DNA of 42,134 bases from an uncultured Rhodospirillales bacterium (GCA_903928895.1 CAIYSR010000174.1:1-42134); one strand, 5' to 3'. Shown: positions 16,129 through 24,934, counted from the stretch's first letter. Numbers and translations: made by a program. The notes: generated by a model from the sequence alone, not told the origin.

Positions 16129-17829
16129 ATGAATGACAACGCAATGCGCTCGAACAGCACCCGCTTCGCCACCGAGAAATCCCCTGCCACGGGCAGCCGC
16201 GGGATGGTGGTGAGCAACCATCCGCTCGCGTCGGCGGCGGGCGCGGAAATGCTGGCTGCCGGCGGCAACGCGATCGACGCCGCGGTCGCGACCCAGTTCA
16301 CGCTGACCGTGGTCGAGCCGATGATGATCGGCCTCATTGGCGGCGGCACCGCCCATATCCGCACCGCCGACGGCACCCACACCATCATCGACGGCATGTC
16401 CGCCGTGCCCCTGTCCGGCCATGCCACGATGTACCGGCCGGTTCCCGGCGGGGCGCCCGAAAACTACGAGACCCTTGGCCAGGAGAACGTCGTTGGCCCC
16501 AAATCCGTCGCCACCCCCGGCTCGCTGCTGGCCTGGTGCATGGCGCTGGAGAAATTCGGCACAATGCCGCTCGCCGACGTGATCGAGCCCGCGATCCGCC
16601 ATGCCTCCCGCGGTTTCCGGGTGACCCCGTATCTGCATGACTGCATCACCACCGCCGCCCCCGATTTCCTCAAGGACGCGCTGATTTCCGCCCGCTATCT
16701 CCCCGGCGGCAGCGCGCTCAAGGCCGGCGAGCGGCTGATGCAGGGCGACTATGCCGACGCGCTGCGGCTCATCGCCCAGGAAGGCGCCAAGGCGCTCCAC
16801 GGTGGTCCCCTCGGCGCCGCCGTCGCCGCCCACATGGAAGCCACCGGCGGCTTCGTGGCGATGGACGACCTCACCACCTATACGCCGCGCGTCCGCGAAC
16901 CCATCCGCACCGCGTATCGCGGTTGGGAAATCCTGGGTCCGCCGCCGCCGGCCGCCTCGGGCATCCATATCGCCCAGATGCTGGCGATCCTCGAAGGCTT
17001 CGACCTCGGCGCCCTTGGCTTCGGCACCACAGACACCTGCCACCTCATCGCCGAAGCCCTGCGCATCGCCTTTGCCGACCGCGCCGCCGGCACCGGCGAC
17101 CCTGACTTCATAAAGGTCCCGGTCGCGAAGATCATGTCCCGCGAATACGCTGCCGAGCGCCGGGCTGCCATCGACATGGCGCGTTCGCAAACCTGGGCCG
17201 CCGGCGTGATGCCGGGCGAGGGGGCGAACACCACCCATCTCACCACCGCCGACGCCGCCGGCAACGTCGTCGCCTCCACCCAGACCATCAACAACCTCTT
17301 CGGTGCCCGCTACATCGTTCCCGGCACCGGCATGATCCCCAACAACTACATGCATAATTTCGACCCCCGCCCGGGCCGCGCCCTCTCGATCGCCCCGGGC
17401 AAGCGGGTCACCACCTCGATGTCCCCGATGATGGCGCTGCGCGACGGGAAGATCCGCTTCGCCCTCGGCCTGCCCGGCGGGAAGAAGATCTTCCCCTCGG
17501 CCATGCAGGCCATCATCAACGTCATCGACCACGGCATGTCGCTCCAGGAAGCCGTCGAAGCCCCCCGGATTTGGACCGAGGGCGTCGCGCTCGAAGTCGA
17601 GGGCGGCATCCCCGAACCGGTCCGCGACGGGCTCGCCGCGCGGGGTCACGACGTCCAGGTTGTCCCCACCGTCGCCGGAGGCATGGGTGCCATCGGCTTC
17701 AATCCGGACGGCAGCCTGACCGGCGCCTCCTGCTGGCGTGCCGACGGCACCCCGGTCGGCGTCTCCGGCGGCCTTGCCCGTTCCGGCGTGCGGTTTGTGC
17801 TGGAGAGTGCCAAGCCGAAGGCGAACTGA
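16129..17829 (+). CDS. Gamma-glutamyltransferase-family Ntn hydrolase
   Basis: 566 residues. The family is made as one chain that cuts itself before a Thr, which then is the nucleophile. Here that is Thr368 in GANTTHLTTADAAGN, matching the TTH motif, followed by the small subunit (residues 368-566) with FGARYIVPGTGMIPNNYM and FALGLPGGKKIFPSAMQ substrate-site motifs. The N-terminal part (GMVVSNHPLASAAGAEML, then GGNAIDAAVA) is standard. There is no signal peptide, unlike periplasmic Ggt of enteric bacteria, so a cytoplasmic amidase role (for example oxamate-type amidohydrolase or acylase) is equally likely. ATG 16129 has GGGGAGA about ten bases upstream. It ends just before a hairpin shared with the convergent marR gene. 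Confidence 0.88.
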   Translation: MNDNAMRSNSTRFATEKSPATGSRGMVVSNHPLASAAGAEMLAAGGNAIDAAVATQFTLTVVEPMMIGLIGGGTAHIRTADGTHTIIDGMSAVPLSGHATMYRPVPGGAPENYETLGQENVVGPKSVATPGSLLAWCMALEKFGTMPLADVIEPAIRHASRGFRVTPYLHDCITTAAPDFLKDALISARYLPGGSALKAGERLMQGDYADALRLIAQEGAKALHGGPLGAAVAAHMEATGGFVAMDDLTTYTPRVREPIRTAYRGWEILGPPPPAASGIHIAQMLAILEGFDLGALGFGTTDTCHLIAEALRIAFADRAAGTGDPDFIKVPVAKIMSREYAAERRAAIDMARSQTWAAGVMPGEGANTTHLTTADAAGNVVASTQTINNLFGARYIVPGTGMIPNNYMHNFDPRPGRALSIAPGKRVTTSMSPMMALRDGKIRFALGLPGGKKIFPSAMQAIINVIDHGMSLQEAVEAPRIWTEGVALEVEGGIPEPVRDGLAARGHDVQVVPTVAGGMGAIGFNPDGSLTGASCWRADGTPVGVSGGLARSGVRFVLESAKPKAN

Positions 17830-17840
17830 GACTGCACGGA

Positions 17841-17879
17841 CGATAAGGTAAGGCGAGGGCTCGGCCCTCGACCTTATCG
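17841..17879. terminator. Bidirectional hairpin between ggt-like gene and marR
   Basis: CGATAAGGT (17841-17849) pairs with ACCTTATCG (17871-17879), with a second stem GAGGG/CCCTC inside. It lies between two convergent genes and can end both transcripts. There is no long T run. Confidence 0.6.
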
Positions 17880-17888
17880 GCGCCGGGT

Positions 17889-18335
17889 TCAGGCCTCCCG
17901 GACAGCGTCAAGCCATGCGCGCAGCCGGATCAGGAACGGCAGCGCGGTCTCCCATGCCTCCTGCGGAAACTCCCCCCGCAGCCTTGCCAGTTCCTCCTCC
18001 ATCGCCGCCAGCGCCGCCTGCCGCGCGGCCAGTCCGGCCGGGGTGGCGGACACCAGCTTGGCCCGCGCATCCTGCGGATCCGCCCGAACCGCGACATGCC
18101 CGCGCTCCAGCAGCCGGCCGACCGTGTTGGTCATCGCCGCCTTGGTCACCTGGAACGCGCCGGCCAGCCGCACCATCGAGCGCTCGCCCCCGAGCCGCGC
18201 GAAATGATTCAGCACCCGGAATTGCGCCAGCCGCATCCCGTCCGGCAGCCGCGCCTCCAGCGCCGCCCCCGACAACTGGGCGATGATGCCGATCTCGTTG
18301 AGCACGGCGAAGGCAACCTGATCGTTTGCGTCCAT
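17889..18335 (-). CDS. MarR-family transcriptional regulator
   Basis: 148 residues. The winged helix is clear: DGMRLAQFRVLNHFARLGGE, then VRLAGAFQVTKAAMTNTVGRLLERGHV (recognition helix) and the wing RADPQDARAKLVSATPAG. Dimer helices flank it on both ends. It follows the nitroreductase gene on the same strand with 31 bases between, so both form one operon, and it is the obvious candidate to bind the two matching inverted repeats upstream of that gene. Start ATG 18335 chosen because it begins the conserved region; the frame continues upstream through the nitroreductase gene without meaning. Confidence 0.88.
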   Translation of the reverse strand: MDANDQVAFAVLNEIGIIAQLSGAALEARLPDGMRLAQFRVLNHFARLGGERSMVRLAGAFQVTKAAMTNTVGRLLERGHVAVRADPQDARAKLVSATPAGLAARQAALAAMEEELARLRGEFPQEAWETALPFLIRLRAWLDAVREA

Positions 18336-18366
18336 GCCGCCAGTCTCGCCGCCGGCGCGCGGCCGA

Positions 18367-19542
18367 TCAAGCCGCGACATGCGCCCCGAGGCCCCGCCGC
18401 GGCGCCGGGTCCGCGGCCGCCACGCCGGCCGGCAGACGCCCGACCCGGGCCAGAATCTGCACCGTAAAGCGCGGTGCCGGTGCTTCCAGCAGCGCATGGA
18501 TCGCCTGATATTGCGCGGCGACCTCCGGATATTCCTGCAGCGACTGCTCATTGGGATGCATCACCAGCCCGAGCCCCGCACCGGCCAGCGCGGCCCGCGC
18601 AAAACCCCGCCCCGCATCGATCTGCTGCGCCCGGCGATTGCCCTCGGTGACGAGCCAGAGATAGGCCGGTGTCGCCGCGGTGATGCGGTCGAAATCGTCG
18701 ATCTGCGCCGTCATCGCGCTGGAGCCCGGCGCCGGCGGCACCGAGCGGTCGAACAGACCGGTGCGCACCAGCGCCACCAACAGCGGATCGGTGATCGCGA
18801 TGCCGTCGCGGTAGCGGTCGATCTCGGCCCCGCCGACGCGCAGGACCTTGAGTGACTCCATCATCGTCGCCGCGGTCTCCAGTTCCCGCCGCCAGGCCTC
18901 CCGAACGATGGTGCGGATCGCCGGCAGGCGCGGATCCGCGGCCCCCTCGGTGGAACCGAAGCGCTCCAGTCCGCCGATCGCGGCCGTCAGCGCATCCCAC
19001 TCGGCCGCGCCAGGGGGGCGGGCGAGATCATAGGCCCGCCGGTCCGTCCGCCGCGCGGTGATCGCGGCGAACAGCGGATCGCGCGCCTGCCCCGCTGCCG
19101 CGACGAGCCTTACCCGCGCGAACGCCCGGCCATCGAGCCGCGGACCGGGTTCGCCATCCGGAAACAGCGCGATCTCCGCGCGCAGCCCGATTGCGGTGGC
19201 GGCGATCGCCAGGACTTCCAGGAACGCCCCGGCCCCCATCAGGATCTGTCGGCCGAATGGATCCGTTGCCGGCAGCAGCCGGGCTGTATCGAGCCGCAGA
19301 GTGATGATCCCCGCGGTGCCGAGATCGGCGATCCAGGGCTGCATGTTGTGCGGATTGGGGGCGAGGATCGCGTGCGCCAGGACGAACCGCCGCGGTTCGG
19401 TTTCGGCGCCGGCTGTGCGCCAGGCAGCGGTTGCGCTCTCCGGCATGGCGCTCCCGGCGGTGAGGGCGACGCCCGCCGCGATGGCGGCCGCTGCAAAGAC
19501 CACACCACCGCCGGCGAGACGGATGAAGGTTCGACGTTGCAT
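18367..19542 (-). CDS. Tat-exported nitroreductase-like protein (Acg family)
   Basis: 391 residues. Signal peptide with twin Arg (MQRRTFIRLAGGGVVFAAAA) indicates folded, cofactor-loaded export to the periplasm, consistent with FMN binding. APNPHNMQPW (61-70) and ARRTDRRAYDLARPPG are the hallmarks of Acg-type proteins related to mycobacterial Rv2032, a nitroreductase-like fold with two half domains. Known members bind FMN, but typical nitroreductase activity may be lacking. A role in redox or stress adaptation is inferred. The ATG at 19542 lies directly downstream of two operator-like palindromes, and marR follows in the same operon, so expression is probably derepressed by a small-molecule signal. 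Confidence 0.82.
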   Translation of the reverse strand: MQRRTFIRLAGGGVVFAAAAIAAGVALTAGSAMPESATAAWRTAGAETEPRRFVLAHAILAPNPHNMQPWIADLGTAGIITLRLDTARLLPATDPFGRQILMGAGAFLEVLAIAATAIGLRAEIALFPDGEPGPRLDGRAFARVRLVAAAGQARDPLFAAITARRTDRRAYDLARPPGAAEWDALTAAIGGLERFGSTEGAADPRLPAIRTIVREAWRRELETAATMMESLKVLRVGGAEIDRYRDGIAITDPLLVALVRTGLFDRSVPPAPGSSAMTAQIDDFDRITAATPAYLWLVTEGNRRAQQIDAGRGFARAALAGAGLGLVMHPNEQSLQEYPEVAAQYQAIHALLEAPAPRFTVQILARVGRLPAGVAAADPAPRRGLGAHVAA

Positions 19543-19556
19543 GGTTTACCCATTTG

Positions 19557-19590
19557 GTTAATCGTTGAACTGAGAGGTTTATCGTTAAAC
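19557..19590. promoter_or_regulatory. Two MarR-type operator candidates upstream of the nitroreductase
   Basis: GTTAATCGTTGAAC (19557-19570) and GTTTATCGTTAAAC (19577-19590) are two copies of GTTWATCGTTRAAC, 20 bases apart (about two helical turns). The second is a perfect inverted repeat GTTTA/TAAAC. They lie 15-48 bases upstream of the nitroreductase start, a normal place for a repressor. Binding by the neighbouring MarR protein is inferred. Confidence 0.6.
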
Positions 19591-19737
19591 AAAATACATT
19601 CACCGGTCAAGCTCGTCGTGCTTGACGCCGCTCGCACGGTCATGCTGGGATCGGTTGCCCGATGACACCAAACCGAGGCTCGGCTTGATCACACCCCGCC
19701 GCTCCAACGTCTGCATAGCGGTCTGCCCCCGCCAGAT

Positions 19738-20025
19738 ATGAGCGAGGTCGTCACCCTCCCGCGCGCTTCCTCCGATGACACGCTGTGGGGGGTGATTGCA
19801 TCGATGGGGCGCAGTTCGCGGGTGGCGGAAGTCTTCTCGAACCGCAATGCCGCATTGGCCGACCGGGCGTGGCGCGAGCAGCAGGTTCAGGCCTATGCCA
19901 GTTTCATCCGCCTGGCCAAGCAGCCGGTGCCGAACTACAGCGTGGCTCCGGTGAAGCGCGCCGACCTGCCGCGCGGTTGGAGGCCGCTTCCCGCGCTGGG
20001 CTTCCTGCGCGGGAAATTCATGTGA
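19738..20025 (+). CDS. Small hypothetical protein
   Basis: 95 residues, no membrane segment or signal, basic tail (PVPNYSVAPVKRADLPRGWR). No family recognised. Codon choice is strongly G/C at third positions, which fits a real gene of this genome. No clear Shine-Dalgarno precedes ATG 19738. It converges with the carboxymuconolactone-decarboxylase-like gene. Confidence 0.45.
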   Translation: MSEVVTLPRASSDDTLWGVIASMGRSSRVAEVFSNRNAALADRAWREQQVQAYASFIRLAKQPVPNYSVAPVKRADLPRGWRPLPALGFLRGKFM

Positions 20026-20085
20026 GACCTGGCCACGCTGACCCGGTCTTCCTGGGGCAACGTCAAGGCGGGCGGGTAGGGTCGG

Positions 20086-20658
20086 CTACTTTTTCGGAGC
20101 CTCGAACGGCACCTCGGCTCCTTCCGGCGGCAGCACCTCGCCGATATTCAGCGTCATCGACACCGCATCATAGTAGCCGTTGACCGCGATCAGATCGACC
20201 ACGCCGCGCTCGCCCCAGGCGGCCACGGCGGCGGCATAGGTGGAGTCGCTGACGGTGCGGTTGTTGCGCATCTCGGTGCAGAAATCCCAGATGATGGCTT
20301 CATCATCGCGCATCCCGATCGGCCGCTCGCCGGCGGCGAGTGACGCCGCGGTGGCCGGCGCGAGTCCGGCCTTGATCGCCAAAGGCGCATGGGCATACCA
20401 CTCGAACGGGCTGCGCCAGTGAGCCGCGGTCATCAGGATGGCCATTTCGTTCAGCCGCGGGTCGAGCGACGAGTGGAAACGCAGGTACTCGCCGACCTTC
20501 TGCAACCGGTCGGCAAGCTCCGGGCTGCGCAACCACACGTTGAACGGGCCGCGCAGGCCTTTGCGCGGCCCGGCCATGATGGCGTCGGCGACGTCGCGTT
20601 GTTCCGGCGTCATGGCTTCGCGGGTCAGCGGCACCATGCGCTTGTGGGCGTCGGTCAT
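20086..20658 (-). CDS. Carboxymuconolactone decarboxylase-like (AhpD-fold) protein
   Basis: 190 residues. The helical AhpD-like segment is RLNEMAILMTAAHWRSPFEW and YAHAPLAIKAGL, the usual core of the carboxymuconolactone-decarboxylase family, preceded by GPFNVWLRSPELADRLQKVGEY. The Cys residues of peroxiredoxin-partner AhpD are absent, so disulfide chemistry is unlikely; a decarboxylase- or hydrolase-like role is more plausible. Start at 20658 is set by AGGAAGGA seven bases upstream; the long upstream extension is not coding-like. Divergent from a small membrane protein gene. Confidence 0.85.
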   Translation of the reverse strand: MTDAHKRMVPLTREAMTPEQRDVADAIMAGPRKGLRGPFNVWLRSPELADRLQKVGEYLRFHSSLDPRLNEMAILMTAAHWRSPFEWYAHAPLAIKAGLAPATAASLAAGERPIGMRDDEAIIWDFCTEMRNNRTVSDSTYAAAVAAWGERGVVDLIAVNGYYDAVSMTLNIGEVLPPEGAEVPFEAPKK

Positions 20659-20790
20659 GTCGGTTTCCTTCCTGGGGGTGCTATTCAGGCGCGACCGGCG
20701 CGGTCGCGCAAGCGGTAGGACACAATTCTTAACGCATTGGTAAGATGACTGTGGCTTGAATGCGCTTATTCGAATGCCAAGGTAGTGAGC

Positions 20791-20985
20791 ATGTTGATTT
20801 CTCAACGGAAACTGGAAATGGCAGGGCGCAGGGAGATATTGGCGGAACTGGCGATGCGTCAGCAGATGCGGGCGGCCAATCGGCTCGTGTTGAGCGCGTG
20901 GTTCGAGCGACACGGGGCGCAGGCGGCACTGGTGGCGCTGCTTGGCGGCGTCATTGCTGCCGTGCTGTGGCGATTGGTGCTCTGA
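20791..20985 (+). CDS. Small C-terminally anchored membrane protein
   Basis: 64 residues. A charged helical N-terminal part (Arg/Glu-rich, MAGRREILAELAMRQQMRAA) is followed by a hydrophobic segment near the C-terminus (AALVALLGGVIAAVLWRLVL), so the tail probably inserts in the membrane. AAGG lies eight bases before ATG 20791. No family recognised. Confidence 0.5.
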   Translation: MLISQRKLEMAGRREILAELAMRQQMRAANRLVLSAWFERHGAQAALVALLGGVIAAVLWRLVL

Positions 20986-21040
20986 TCCGAGTTGCGACGG
21001 TCCCTGATTCCCGCCGCAATCCGGATGGTTGGCAGATTTG

Positions 21041-21796
21041 CTATGGCAGGTTCAAGGCGCCGCCGAGGATATCGCCAATGCCGTCGTGGATGACGAGATC
21101 GGCGAGTTCGTCCATCTCGGTGGGCTCGCGGTTCACGATGACCAGGCGGGCGCCGTTGCGCTTGGCCAGCACCGGCAGGCCGGCCGCGGGATAGACCACC
21201 AGGGAACTGCCCAGCACGACAAACAGGTCGGCGGCGAGGGTTTCGGCCTCTGCCCGGCGCATTTCCGCCACCGGCATCGCCTGCCCGAAAGACACGGTCG
21301 CGGTTTTCACGATGCCGTTGCACCAGCGGCAATGCGGCAGGCTGCCGTCGCGTTCGAAGTCGACGCGGATGGCAGCGAGCTCGTAGCGGGTGCGGCAGTC
21401 GAGACAATGGGCATAGGTGGCGTTGCCATGCACTTCGATCACCTGCGCGTCCGGGATGCCCGAGTCCTGGTGGAGCCCGTCGATATTCTGGGTGATCACG
21501 GCGCCGGCGCGGCCGTGCGCGACGAGGTGAGCGCAGGCGCGATGGCCGCGGTTGGGCCGGGCGGCGCGCAGCGTGGCTTCGGTGGCGAATTTGCGCCGCC
21601 AGGCCTCGCGGCGCATCGCCTCGGAGCGGATGAAGTCGTTGAAGTTGATCGGCTTGTTGCGGCTCCACAGGCCACCCGGACCTCGAAAATCGGGGATTCC
21701 GGACTCCGTGGAGATGCCGGCGCCGGTGAACAACGCGATCCGCGTGGCCGCGGCCAGTTCTTCGGCCAGCGCGATGATGGCGTCCTGTCCCTGCAT
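21041..21796 (-). CDS. cobB: Sir2-family NAD-dependent protein deacylase
   Basis: 251 residues, a typical bacterial sirtuin length. NAD site: GAGIS (25-29) with ESGIPDFRG; QNID (103-106); catalytic His123 in EVHGN; and the zinc cysteines C131, C134 (CLDC) and C156, C159 (CRWC). The GSSL..YPAAGLP segment that ends the Rossmann fold is present. It removes acyl groups from protein lysines using NAD. The exact acyl preference is not evident; the Tyr/Arg pair that marks desuccinylases is not obvious. The start at 21796 is preferred over one nine codons upstream on general grounds; neither has a perfect ribosome binding site. Confidence 0.9.
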   Translation of the reverse strand: MQGQDAIIALAEELAAATRIALFTGAGISTESGIPDFRGPGGLWSRNKPINFNDFIRSEAMRREAWRRKFATEATLRAARPNRGHRACAHLVAHGRAGAVITQNIDGLHQDSGIPDAQVIEVHGNATYAHCLDCRTRYELAAIRVDFERDGSLPHCRWCNGIVKTATVSFGQAMPVAEMRRAEAETLAADLFVVLGSSLVVYPAAGLPVLAKRNGARLVIVNREPTEMDELADLVIHDGIGDILGGALNLP

Positions 21797-22056
21797 CGGC
21801 GGTTCCCTGTGTGCGGCCCCCATATTGGCCGCCGCGGGACGCGTGTGGAAGTGTCGGAAAAAAGGGCAAGACGGCTTCTATCGGCCGCTGTTCTCCATTA
21901 CTGTTAAGTTATCGAACAACCGGGCCCCAGTCGTGGACGAGGGGGACAAGCTGGTCAGCGGACACAAAGAGCGAATGTCATGGTTTTGAACTTCGGAGGC
22001 GATCGCGGGCTTCCGGGTCTGGACTCGCGCCGGGGTCGCAGGAGGGGTGACGCCGG

Positions 22057-23412
22057 ATGAAGCTGCTCGGGCATTTCGATCGTGCCGAACCGGACATCCT
22101 GGTGGGCTGGGTGGTGGATCTGGACGCACCCGGACGGCGGATCGGGTTGAGCTTCCATGTCGGGGCGGAGACTCTCGGCCATGGCGTCGCCGCGACGTTC
22201 CGCGACGATCTGTTGGCGGCCGGGATGGGCGATGGCCATTGTTTCTTCGTTTTCGAGCCGCCGCGCCTGCTGACACCGCACGAGTTGGCGGCGGTGACGG
22301 TCCGGCTCGATGGCTATCCGTTCCTGTTCACCGCGGCGAGCCGGCAGTTGGTGGCGCGCGCCCTGCCGCGGCCCGAGGGCACCGGGCGGTGGCGGTGCAT
22401 CCTGCACATCGGCACCGAGAAGACCGGAACCACGAGCGTGCAGGCGTTCCTCGCGCTCAACCGGGCCGGGTTGGCCGAGCGCGGGTACTTCGTGCCGACC
22501 AGCCTGGCATGTGGCGCCGATCCGGCCGTGCTGAACTCGGACCTGATCGCCGCCTATGCCCGCACCGACGACGCGTTGCATCGCCTGCGCGGCGAGGGTC
22601 CGGAGATCGCGGGGTTTCGGGCGCGGGTGGCGGCCGCCCTGGCGGCGGAACTGGCCGCGGCGCCGTCCGCCTGCCACACCATCATTCTTTCAGCGGAGCA
22701 CTGTCACAGCCAGTTGCAGGGCGGATTTGAGGTGGAGGGCGTGCGCCAGTTGCTGGCGCCCTTCTGCTCGGACATCCGGGTGCTGGTGTATCTGCGGCCA
22801 CAGGATGAGATGGCGCTGAGTGCCTACGGGATGATGGTCAAGGAGGGGCGGGCGGATGTGGTGGCATTGCCCAGCTTCGCGGAGACTGCGGCGCCGCAGC
22901 GGGCGATGGGGTGGGGATATTTCGACTATGCAGCGCTGCTGGCGCGGTGGGCGGCCGAGTTCGGGCAGGCGGCGATCATGCCGCGCCGCTTTACCAGGAC
23001 GGCCCTGGTCGGCGGCGATGTCATCGATGATCTGCTGGCGACCCTCGGGGTCAGCGGGGACGGGCTGGTGCGGCCGGCGCGGTGGAACACGAATATCGAG
23101 GCATCGGCCCAGCGCCTTCTCGCGGGGGTGAACCGGGTGCTGGTCGGGCGGTCCGAGGCCGATGTCGCACGGGTCCGGAGCTGGATGGTGCCGCGGCTGG
23201 CGCCCGGCGGCGGGGTGTTGCCCGCACGCGCGGCGGTGCTTGCCTTCATGGCGCAGTTCAAGGACGTCAACGAGGCCGTGCGCGCTGCCTGGTTCCCCGG
23301 GCTGGCGACCTTGTTCGCGGAGGATCTCGGGCATTATCCGGAAACCGAGGCGGCGGCAGCGCCGCCGGAGATGTGCGAGTTGCTGGTCCGGATGATCCTG
23401 GCCGATCCATAG
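22057..23412 (+). CDS. Sulfotransferase-like protein with N-terminal accessory domain
   Basis: 451 residues. The first 110 residues (for example GWVVDLDAPGRRIGL, then AGMGDGHCFFVFEPP) resemble the beta-rich domain often attached to glycosyltransferases and sulfotransferases in related bacteria. Then comes a P-loop for the PAPS 5'-phosphate, CILHIGTEKTGTTSVQAFL, and a helical body with VLVYLRPQDEMALSAYGMMV, which holds the 3'-phosphate-type Arg-x-Pro motif. It probably transfers sulfate to a cell-surface glycan or lipid; acceptor unknown. SD AGGAGG at 22040-22045 precedes ATG 22057. A 26-codon ORF (21980-22060) overlaps the start in an ATGA arrangement and could be a leader. Confidence 0.78.
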   Translation: MKLLGHFDRAEPDILVGWVVDLDAPGRRIGLSFHVGAETLGHGVAATFRDDLLAAGMGDGHCFFVFEPPRLLTPHELAAVTVRLDGYPFLFTAASRQLVARALPRPEGTGRWRCILHIGTEKTGTTSVQAFLALNRAGLAERGYFVPTSLACGADPAVLNSDLIAAYARTDDALHRLRGEGPEIAGFRARVAAALAAELAAAPSACHTIILSAEHCHSQLQGGFEVEGVRQLLAPFCSDIRVLVYLRPQDEMALSAYGMMVKEGRADVVALPSFAETAAPQRAMGWGYFDYAALLARWAAEFGQAAIMPRRFTRTALVGGDVIDDLLATLGVSGDGLVRPARWNTNIEASAQRLLAGVNRVLVGRSEADVARVRSWMVPRLAPGGGVLPARAAVLAFMAQFKDVNEAVRAAWFPGLATLFAEDLGHYPETEAAAAPPEMCELLVRMILADP

Positions 23413-23447
23413 GGTGCGGCCGGAACCGGGGGAACGCCGGTCGCGCG

Positions 23448-24623
23448 CTAGGCGATCCGCCGCCCGAAGAACGCCAGTGCGGCGGTCGCCACGGCGAAGG
23501 CGGCGGTGAGCGGGCCGAAGCCGCTGAACCCGTCGGTCGACATAATGATGCCGCCGAGGCTTGCCGCGCCCAGCCAGCCGACGCTGGCGCCGGTGACATT
23601 GAGGCCCATCACGGTGCCGCGCACGGCGTCGGGGACCGCCGCAAGCATCGACATCAGCGCCGGGCGGGCGACGGCATTGCACAGGACATAGACGAAGCCG
23701 AGTGCGAGCGATGTCGGCAAATCCGGTGTCCAGCCGTAGAGGGCGACGGCGGCTGCCCCGGAGGCGGCGGTGCCGCAGGCAAATGTCAGCCGGCGATCCG
23801 GCAGGCGGTCCGCGAGTTGGCCGCCGAGCACGGTGCCGAGGATGTTGCCGAGCGCGAAGATCGCCAGCGGCAGGGCCACCTCGGCGATGCTGAGCCGATA
23901 GGTCGTCTGCAGGAAGGTGGCGAAATAGACGGCGGTGAGGCCGTAGCAGACGCGCTCGCCGATCCCCATCGCGAGCAGGCGCATGACGGGCAAGGTGAGG
24001 GCGGCCCGCATGCCGCTCGCGGAGCCGCCGCTGCGGTGGACGGCGTCGGGCGGATTGCGGCTGACCACGAGGAAGGCCGCGGCGGCGATCAGGCCGAGGA
24101 CGGCGACGCTGACATTCACGCCACGCCAGCCGACCGCCGAGCCGAGCCAGGCCGCGACAGGTACGCCAAGCACGAGCGTGAGCGACTGGCCGCTCATCAC
24201 CCAGCCCAGCGCCCGTCCGCGCTGGCGGTCCGGCACGCAGGCGGAGACTTCGGCGTAGGTTACGCCGGTGAACAGGCCCGAACAGGCGCCGCCGAGGGTG
24301 GCCCAGAGGGCGACGCCGACGATGGTGTCGGACAGCGCGACGCCCATCATCCCGACGGCCAGCGCCAACGGCCCGCCGATGAGGAAGGGGCGCCGTCCCC
24401 AGCGGGCGGACCCCCAGCCGGCCAGCATCGAGGCCGCGCCCCAGGCGATCGAGGTGGCCGCGACCAGATTGGCCACCATCGGCACGCTGACCGACAAATC
24501 GCGCGCCATGTCGATCAGAAACGGCGCCCGCGTGGTGCCGCTGCACGAGGCCGCGAACACCCCGAAACACCCGGCCGCCAGCAGCAGCCAGGGCAGCCTG
24601 TCGGCGGGAAGGGTCTTGCTCAG
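23448..24623 (-). CDS. MFS (DHA1-like) transporter with a probable CTG start
   Basis: About 391 residues, twelve hydrophobic segments by inspection. WGSARWGRRPFLIGGPLAL is the cytoplasmic loop 2-3 motif, ACVPDRQRGRALGWVMSGQSL the 4-5 region, and GGQLADRLPDRRL the loop 8-9 motif. Putative role: drug or metabolite export; substrate unknown. No ATG, GTG or TTG lies in frame between the overlapping upstream gene and the first membrane segment; the CTG at 24623-24621 overlaps the stop of that gene as CTGA and gives an N-terminus of the expected length. A sequencing error is an alternative. It follows the 80-residue gene on the same strand. Confidence 0.78.
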   Translation of the reverse strand: MSKTLPADRLPWLLLAAGCFGVFAASCSGTTRAPFLIDMARDLSVSVPMVANLVAATSIAWGAASMLAGWGSARWGRRPFLIGGPLALAVGMMGVALSDTIVGVALWATLGGACSGLFTGVTYAEVSACVPDRQRGRALGWVMSGQSLTLVLGVPVAAWLGSAVGWRGVNVSVAVLGLIAAAAFLVVSRNPPDAVHRSGGSASGMRAALTLPVMRLLAMGIGERVCYGLTAVYFATFLQTTYRLSIAEVALPLAIFALGNILGTVLGGQLADRLPDRRLTFACGTAASGAAAVALYGWTPDLPTSLALGFVYVLCNAVARPALMSMLAAVPDAVRGTVMGLNVTGASVGWLGAASLGGIIMSTDGFSGFGPLTAAFAVATAALAFFGRRIA

Positions 24624-24862
24624 CGTGGCGGCTGACGGAGCTGCCCGGCCTTCACGCCGGCGATGGCGTTCTGCAACACCCGGATGACCTGTTCCTCCGG
24701 CAGCGACGCCGATAGGAAATGCAGCGTCGCGCCCAGCAGCGCCGCGGTGATCGTCTGCGGGCTGATCCCCTCGTCCACCATCTGCCGCAACAACGTCTCC
24801 AGCCGAATGCCGACCTGGTTCAGATCGGGCGGCGGGGTGTTGGGATCGTAACTCTGGGACAT
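24620..24862 (-). CDS. Small conserved-looking helical protein upstream of MFS
   Basis: 80 residues. Acidic, helix-rich (RLETLLRQMVDEGISPQTIT, AALLGATLHFLSA), no membrane segment or recognised family. A strong GAGAGGAA seven bases upstream of ATG 24862 supports translation. Its stop overlaps the putative CTG start of the transporter gene. It may be a regulatory subunit or simply a co-transcribed protein of unknown role. Confidence 0.65.
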   Translation of the reverse strand: MSQSYDPNTPPPDLNQVGIRLETLLRQMVDEGISPQTITAALLGATLHFLSASLPEEQVIRVLQNAIAGVKAGQLRQPPR

Positions 24863-24934
24863 GCTGAATTCCTCTCGTCGCCCCCATATGCCGCGAACCG
24901 CCGCGCCTGGGAAGCGCCCCGCTGACTCAGCGTC

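Noticed and set aside
14454-16427. 657-codon minus-strand frame opposite chrA
   Set aside because: Arg/Gln/His-rich mirror frame with no recognisable domain; the plus strand encodes a complete CHR transporter.
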